Shown here piece by piece: positions 5,771 to 7,319 of a DNA stretch of 7,319 bases. The DNA is from DASWRT01 sp036403035 (GTDB lineage: Bacteria; Pseudomonadota; Alphaproteobacteria; ATCC43930; CGMCC-115725): the NCBI GenBank assembly GCA_036403035.1, contig DASWRT010000261.1:1-7319 (forward strand). The letters run 5' to 3'. The first letter of the stretch is position 1. The number at the start of each line of letters is the position of its first letter. Under the pieces are notes generated by a model, which did not search any database, was not told where the DNA came from, and saw nothing but the letters and a program-made list of their open reading frames with translations. The translations under genes were made by a program, and so were the position numbers.

Positions 5771-5797
5771 CGAAGCGGCGGATGCGGCGCCGCTTCG
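5771..5797. terminator. Strong hairpin between convergent porin and secreted-protein genes
   Basis: CGAAGCGGCG (5771-5780) and CGCCGCTTCG (5788-5797) form a perfect 10-bp stem around a 7-nt loop. Its position between convergent stops (5747 and 5829) suits a bidirectional terminator. Neither strand has a T-run after it, so the termination mode is uncertain. Confidence 0.5.
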
Positions 5798-5816
5798 GCT
5801 CCACAGGACGGAGCCG
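5796..5816. terminator. Second hairpin, overlapping the first by two bases
   Basis: CGGCTCC (5796-5802) and GGAGCCG (5810-5816) form a 7-bp stem around ACAGGAC. Bases 5796-5797 are also used by the neighbouring 10-bp stem, so the outermost pairs of the two compete. It probably belongs to the same 3'-end structure. Confidence 0.4.
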
Positions 5817-5828
5817 AGAGGCAGACGC

Positions 5829-6467
5829 TCACCGGCACGCGTCGGAGCCGGGCGTCGGCGGAGAAATCTGCACGAAAAGCTGGCCGGTAAGCCCGGCCGG
5901 ACCGGAGCTGGGCGCGGCGTCCGGATCGAACGGCGCGGCGCCTTCCGTCGCCTCGATCGTCGTGTCGCGGAACGTCGCGCGGACGACGGCGCCGCCGCCG
6001 GCCGCCCAGATCCGCTCGGTTGCCGCCTGATAGCCCGTCGCCGCGCCGCGCGCCGGGATCTCGCAGGAGCGCGACGGCGGCCCGTACCGTTGCTCCAGCG
6101 CGGCGACGACCGCGCGGAAGACCGGCGGGTTGGCGCCGTGCCGCTGCCGCTCGAACTGGACGCGCTTCAGCCCGTGCGTCGCGCGATCCATCTGGAAGTA
6201 GACGACGAAGGGATAGCCGCCCAGCCGCTCGTCGCGCAGCGCCACGTCGACGTAGCTGTCGCCGAACTCGATCGGCGGCGCCAGCGTGACGGCGCGGCCG
6301 GCGAACCGGCGGGCGAGCGCCGCCGAGTCCTCGCCCCAGCCGATGCCGTCCCATCCGTTGCCCGCCTCGGGCCACACCGGCGCCGCTTGCGGCTCCCCCG
6401 CCGCCGGAACGGCAGCGGCCGAAGCGGTCACGATGCCGAGAGCAGCGGCGAGCGTCGTCATCCTCAT
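5829..6467 (-). CDS. Secreted (probably periplasmic) protein of unknown function
   Basis: The product has 212 residues. The first 24 or so form a signal peptide: MRM, a hydrophobic Ala/Leu/Val core, then AAA or AAG cleavage choices near residues 19 and 24. The mature part begins near a GWDGIGWGEDSAALARRF segment (38-55), a turn-helix pattern seen in several secreted hypothetical proteins. It continues with a strand-rich section DSYVDVALR and YPFVVYFQMD, a helix ending ALEQRYGPPSRSC (123-135), and a second beta section. Two cysteines, Cys135 and Cys211, could form a disulfide in the periplasm. I do not recognise the family and give no function. The start is the first ATG of the frame (6465-6467); an in-frame TGA at 6501-6503 with no ATG, GTG or TTG between excludes earlier starts, and Met3 is an alternative. 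No Shine-Dalgarno precedes either. It is divergent from the Lrp-like gene and shares its 88-bp promoter region. Confidence 0.75.
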   Translation of the reverse strand: MRMTTLAAALGIVTASAAAVPAAGEPQAAPVWPEAGNGWDGIGWGEDSAALARRFAGRAVTLAPPIEFGDSYVDVALRDERLGGYPFVVYFQMDRATHGLKRVQFERQRHGANPPVFRAVVAALEQRYGPPSRSCEIPARGAATGYQAATERIWAAGGGAVVRATFRDTTIEATEGAAPFDPDAAPSSGPAGLTGQLFVQISPPTPGSDACR

Positions 6468-6520
6468 GACGGAAACAGCTTGTTCGTGCGGCTGCCGCCG
6501 TCAAGCACCGGGAGGTTCAT

Positions 6521-6556
6521 TTGCGCCCATCGCACCATCTGTATATTTTACTGTCA
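6521..6556 (+). promoter_or_regulatory. Candidate promoter giving a leaderless message for the Lrp-like gene
   Basis: TTGCGC (6521-6526), a 17-bp spacer, then TATTTT (6544-6549) place transcription start about 7 nt on, at or within 2 nt of the ATG at 6556. No Shine-Dalgarno precedes the ATG, which agrees with a leaderless start. TATATT at 6542-6547 is an alternative -10 and would give the same conclusion within 2 nt. Confidence 0.45.
6539..6553. promoter_or_regulatory. Lrp-type operator overlapping the regulator's promoter
   Basis: CTGTATATTTTACTG matches 14 of 15 positions of the E. coli Lrp SELEX consensus YAGHAWATTWTDCTR; only position 2 (T for A) differs. It covers the candidate -10 and ends 2 bases before the ATG of an Lrp/AsnC-family gene. 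The simplest reading is negative autoregulation. It also lies upstream of the divergent secreted-protein gene. Confidence 0.5.
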
Positions 6557-7029
6557 TGGATGAAATAGACCGTAAAATCCTCTCGCATATCCAGCATAGC
6601 GGGCACGATTCTTACGCCGACATCGGAGCCGCGGTCGGCCTTTCCGTGTCGGCGGTCAACGAGCGGCTGAAGAAGCTTCAGGCGCAAGGCGCGATCCGCG
6701 GCTGGGCGGCATGCGTCGATCCGGAGTCGGTGGGACGCGGCGTGCTCGCCTTCGTCTTCGTCGCGCTCGACCGGCCGGAGCACGATGTCGGCTTCCGCGC
6801 CGCGATGACGGCGCGCGACGAGATCCAGGAGTGCCACCACGTGACCGGCGACTGGTCGTACCTTCTCAAGGCCCGCCTCGGCAGCGTGGGCGAGCTGGAG
6901 ACGCTGCTTGCGACCGCGATCAAGGTGCAGCCGGGCGTGACCCGGACGCACACGATGATCGCCCTCTCCTCGCCGAAGGAGAGCGCGTTCGTTCCCTGCC
7001 ACGCCGGGGACGGGACCGCGGCGCCATGA
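6556..7029 (+). CDS. Lrp/AsnC-family transcriptional regulator
   Basis: The product has 157 residues. The N-terminus MDEIDRKILSHIQ is the standard opening of the family, and the DNA-binding helix-turn-helix follows at about 19-42 (SYADIGAAVGLSVSAVNERLKKLQAQGAI). A C-terminal RAM/ACT-like ligand-binding and oligomerisation domain covers about 62-138, with VFVALDR as the first strand and VTGDWSYLLKAR (96-107) carrying the conserved Gly-Asp. Family members sense amino acids and bind DNA as dimers or octamers. The ligand here is not readable, but overlap with a LysE-type exporter points to control of amino-acid export. Start ATG 6556 is chosen because it begins the conserved sequence; the longer open frame to 6286 is antisense to the neighbouring gene. 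There is no ribosome-binding site, and the promoter sits directly before the ATG. About 17 residues after the RAM domain look unstructured. Confidence 0.93.
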   Translation: MDEIDRKILSHIQHSGHDSYADIGAAVGLSVSAVNERLKKLQAQGAIRGWAACVDPESVGRGVLAFVFVALDRPEHDVGFRAAMTARDEIQECHHVTGDWSYLLKARLGSVGELETLLATAIKVQPGVTRTHTMIALSSPKESAFVPCHAGDGTAAP

Positions 7030-7319
7030 GCGATCCCCTGTTTTACCTTGCGAAAGGCATGGTGCTCGGCCTGTCGATCGCGGCGCCGGTCGGACCGATC
7101 GGCGTGCTCTTCATCCGCCGCACCGTCGCCGACGGGTTCGGCGCCGGATTTGCCGGCGGCCTGGGCACCGCCGCGGCCGACGCGCTTTACGCCGCGCTCG
7201 CCGCCGCCGGGCTCACGGCGGTCTCGGCGGCGCTCGCCGCGCATGGCACCGCGCTGCGCCTCGCCGGGGCGGCGATGCTGCTGTGGCTCGGCGGCAGCGC
7301 GGTCCGTGCCGCCGCCGCC
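7026..7319 (+). CDS. LysE/RhtB-family amino-acid exporter, 3'-truncated by window edge
   Basis: ATG 7026-7028 overlaps the TGA of the regulator (7027-7029), and 98 codons are open to the window end. The N-terminal half matches the LysE translocator pattern: a first membrane segment (about 6-29) with GLSIAAPVGPIGVLFIRRT, where APVGP replaces the more common PGP; a polar loop VADGFGAG; a Gly/Ala-rich second segment (about 40-70) with GLGTAAADALYAALAAAGLT; and a third segment starting near 76. Members export lysine, arginine, threonine, homoserine or related compounds across the inner membrane, usually with about 200 residues and six membrane segments, so half is missing. Only a weak GGGGA (7007-7010 region) stands upstream, so translation is probably coupled to that of the regulator. 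The substrate is unknown. Confidence 0.92.
   Translation, partial: MSDPLFYLAKGMVLGLSIAAPVGPIGVLFIRRTVADGFGAGFAGGLGTAAADALYAALAAAGLTAVSAALAAHGTALRLAGAAMLLWLGGSAVRAAAA

Noticed and set aside
5647..6504. 285-residue minus-strand open frame over the secreted-protein gene
   Set aside because: It is Arg-rich, overlaps the end of the porin and the signal-peptide-bearing gene in another frame, and shows no family pattern.
6286..6555. 90-residue N-terminal extension of the Lrp-like protein
   Set aside because: It is antisense to the secreted-protein gene, has low-complexity composition, and the family normally begins at the MDEIDRKIL motif.

Overview
The window is a GC-rich stretch of ordinary-looking bacterial chromosome. 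The gene set and style (a PAS_5-type single-domain protein, a nu-class glutathione transferase, a porin with a helical N-terminal segment, strong Shine-Dalgarno sites on some genes and none on others) suggest a Gram-negative alphaproteobacterium, perhaps of the Rhodospirillales or Hyphomicrobiales type. That assignment is inference. No tRNA, rRNA, CRISPR array, insertion sequence or phage gene was seen.

Layout from left to right. (1) 1-921 (+) is the C-terminal part of a GMC-family FAD oxidoreductase. It meets, tail to tail with a 4-bp overlap, a YfcG-like nu-class glutathione S-transferase on the minus strand (918-1613). (2) 1614-2023 is a 410-bp intergenic region rich in short palindromes. 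It separates the transferase from a divergent small PAS_5-type protein (2024-2557, +), which is followed 85 bp later by an NAD-dependent dehydrogenase of the tartrate/D-malate/isopropylmalate family (2643-3725, +). (3) 3726-4259 is a 534-bp gene-free region, unusually AT-rich for this window. It leads into a secreted outer-membrane porin (4260-5747, +). (4) The porin converges, over a gap holding two strong hairpins, on a secreted protein of unknown function (5829-6467, -). (5) That gene is divergent from an Lrp/AsnC-type regulator (6556-7029, +). The regulator overlaps by ATGA the start of a LysE/RhtB-type exporter that runs off the right edge (7026-7319+).

How the genes may work together. 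The right end reads as a compact regulator-exporter module: an amino-acid-sensing Lrp-like protein translationally coupled to an amino-acid exporter. A sequence matching 14 of 15 positions of the classical E. coli Lrp consensus overlaps the regulator's own promoter, and the likely transcription start falls at the ATG, so the regulator may be autoregulated and read from a leaderless message. In the middle, a porin and a hydroxy-acid dehydrogenase could serve uptake and oxidation of small organic acids, but nothing beyond proximity links them. The dehydrogenase carries a Cys where characterised relatives have a substrate-binding Arg, so its substrate should not be assumed. I see no clear sign of a wholly new multi-gene system. 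The items most worth following up are the Lrp site with its leaderless start, the Arg-to-Cys dehydrogenase, and the dyad-rich intergenic regions.
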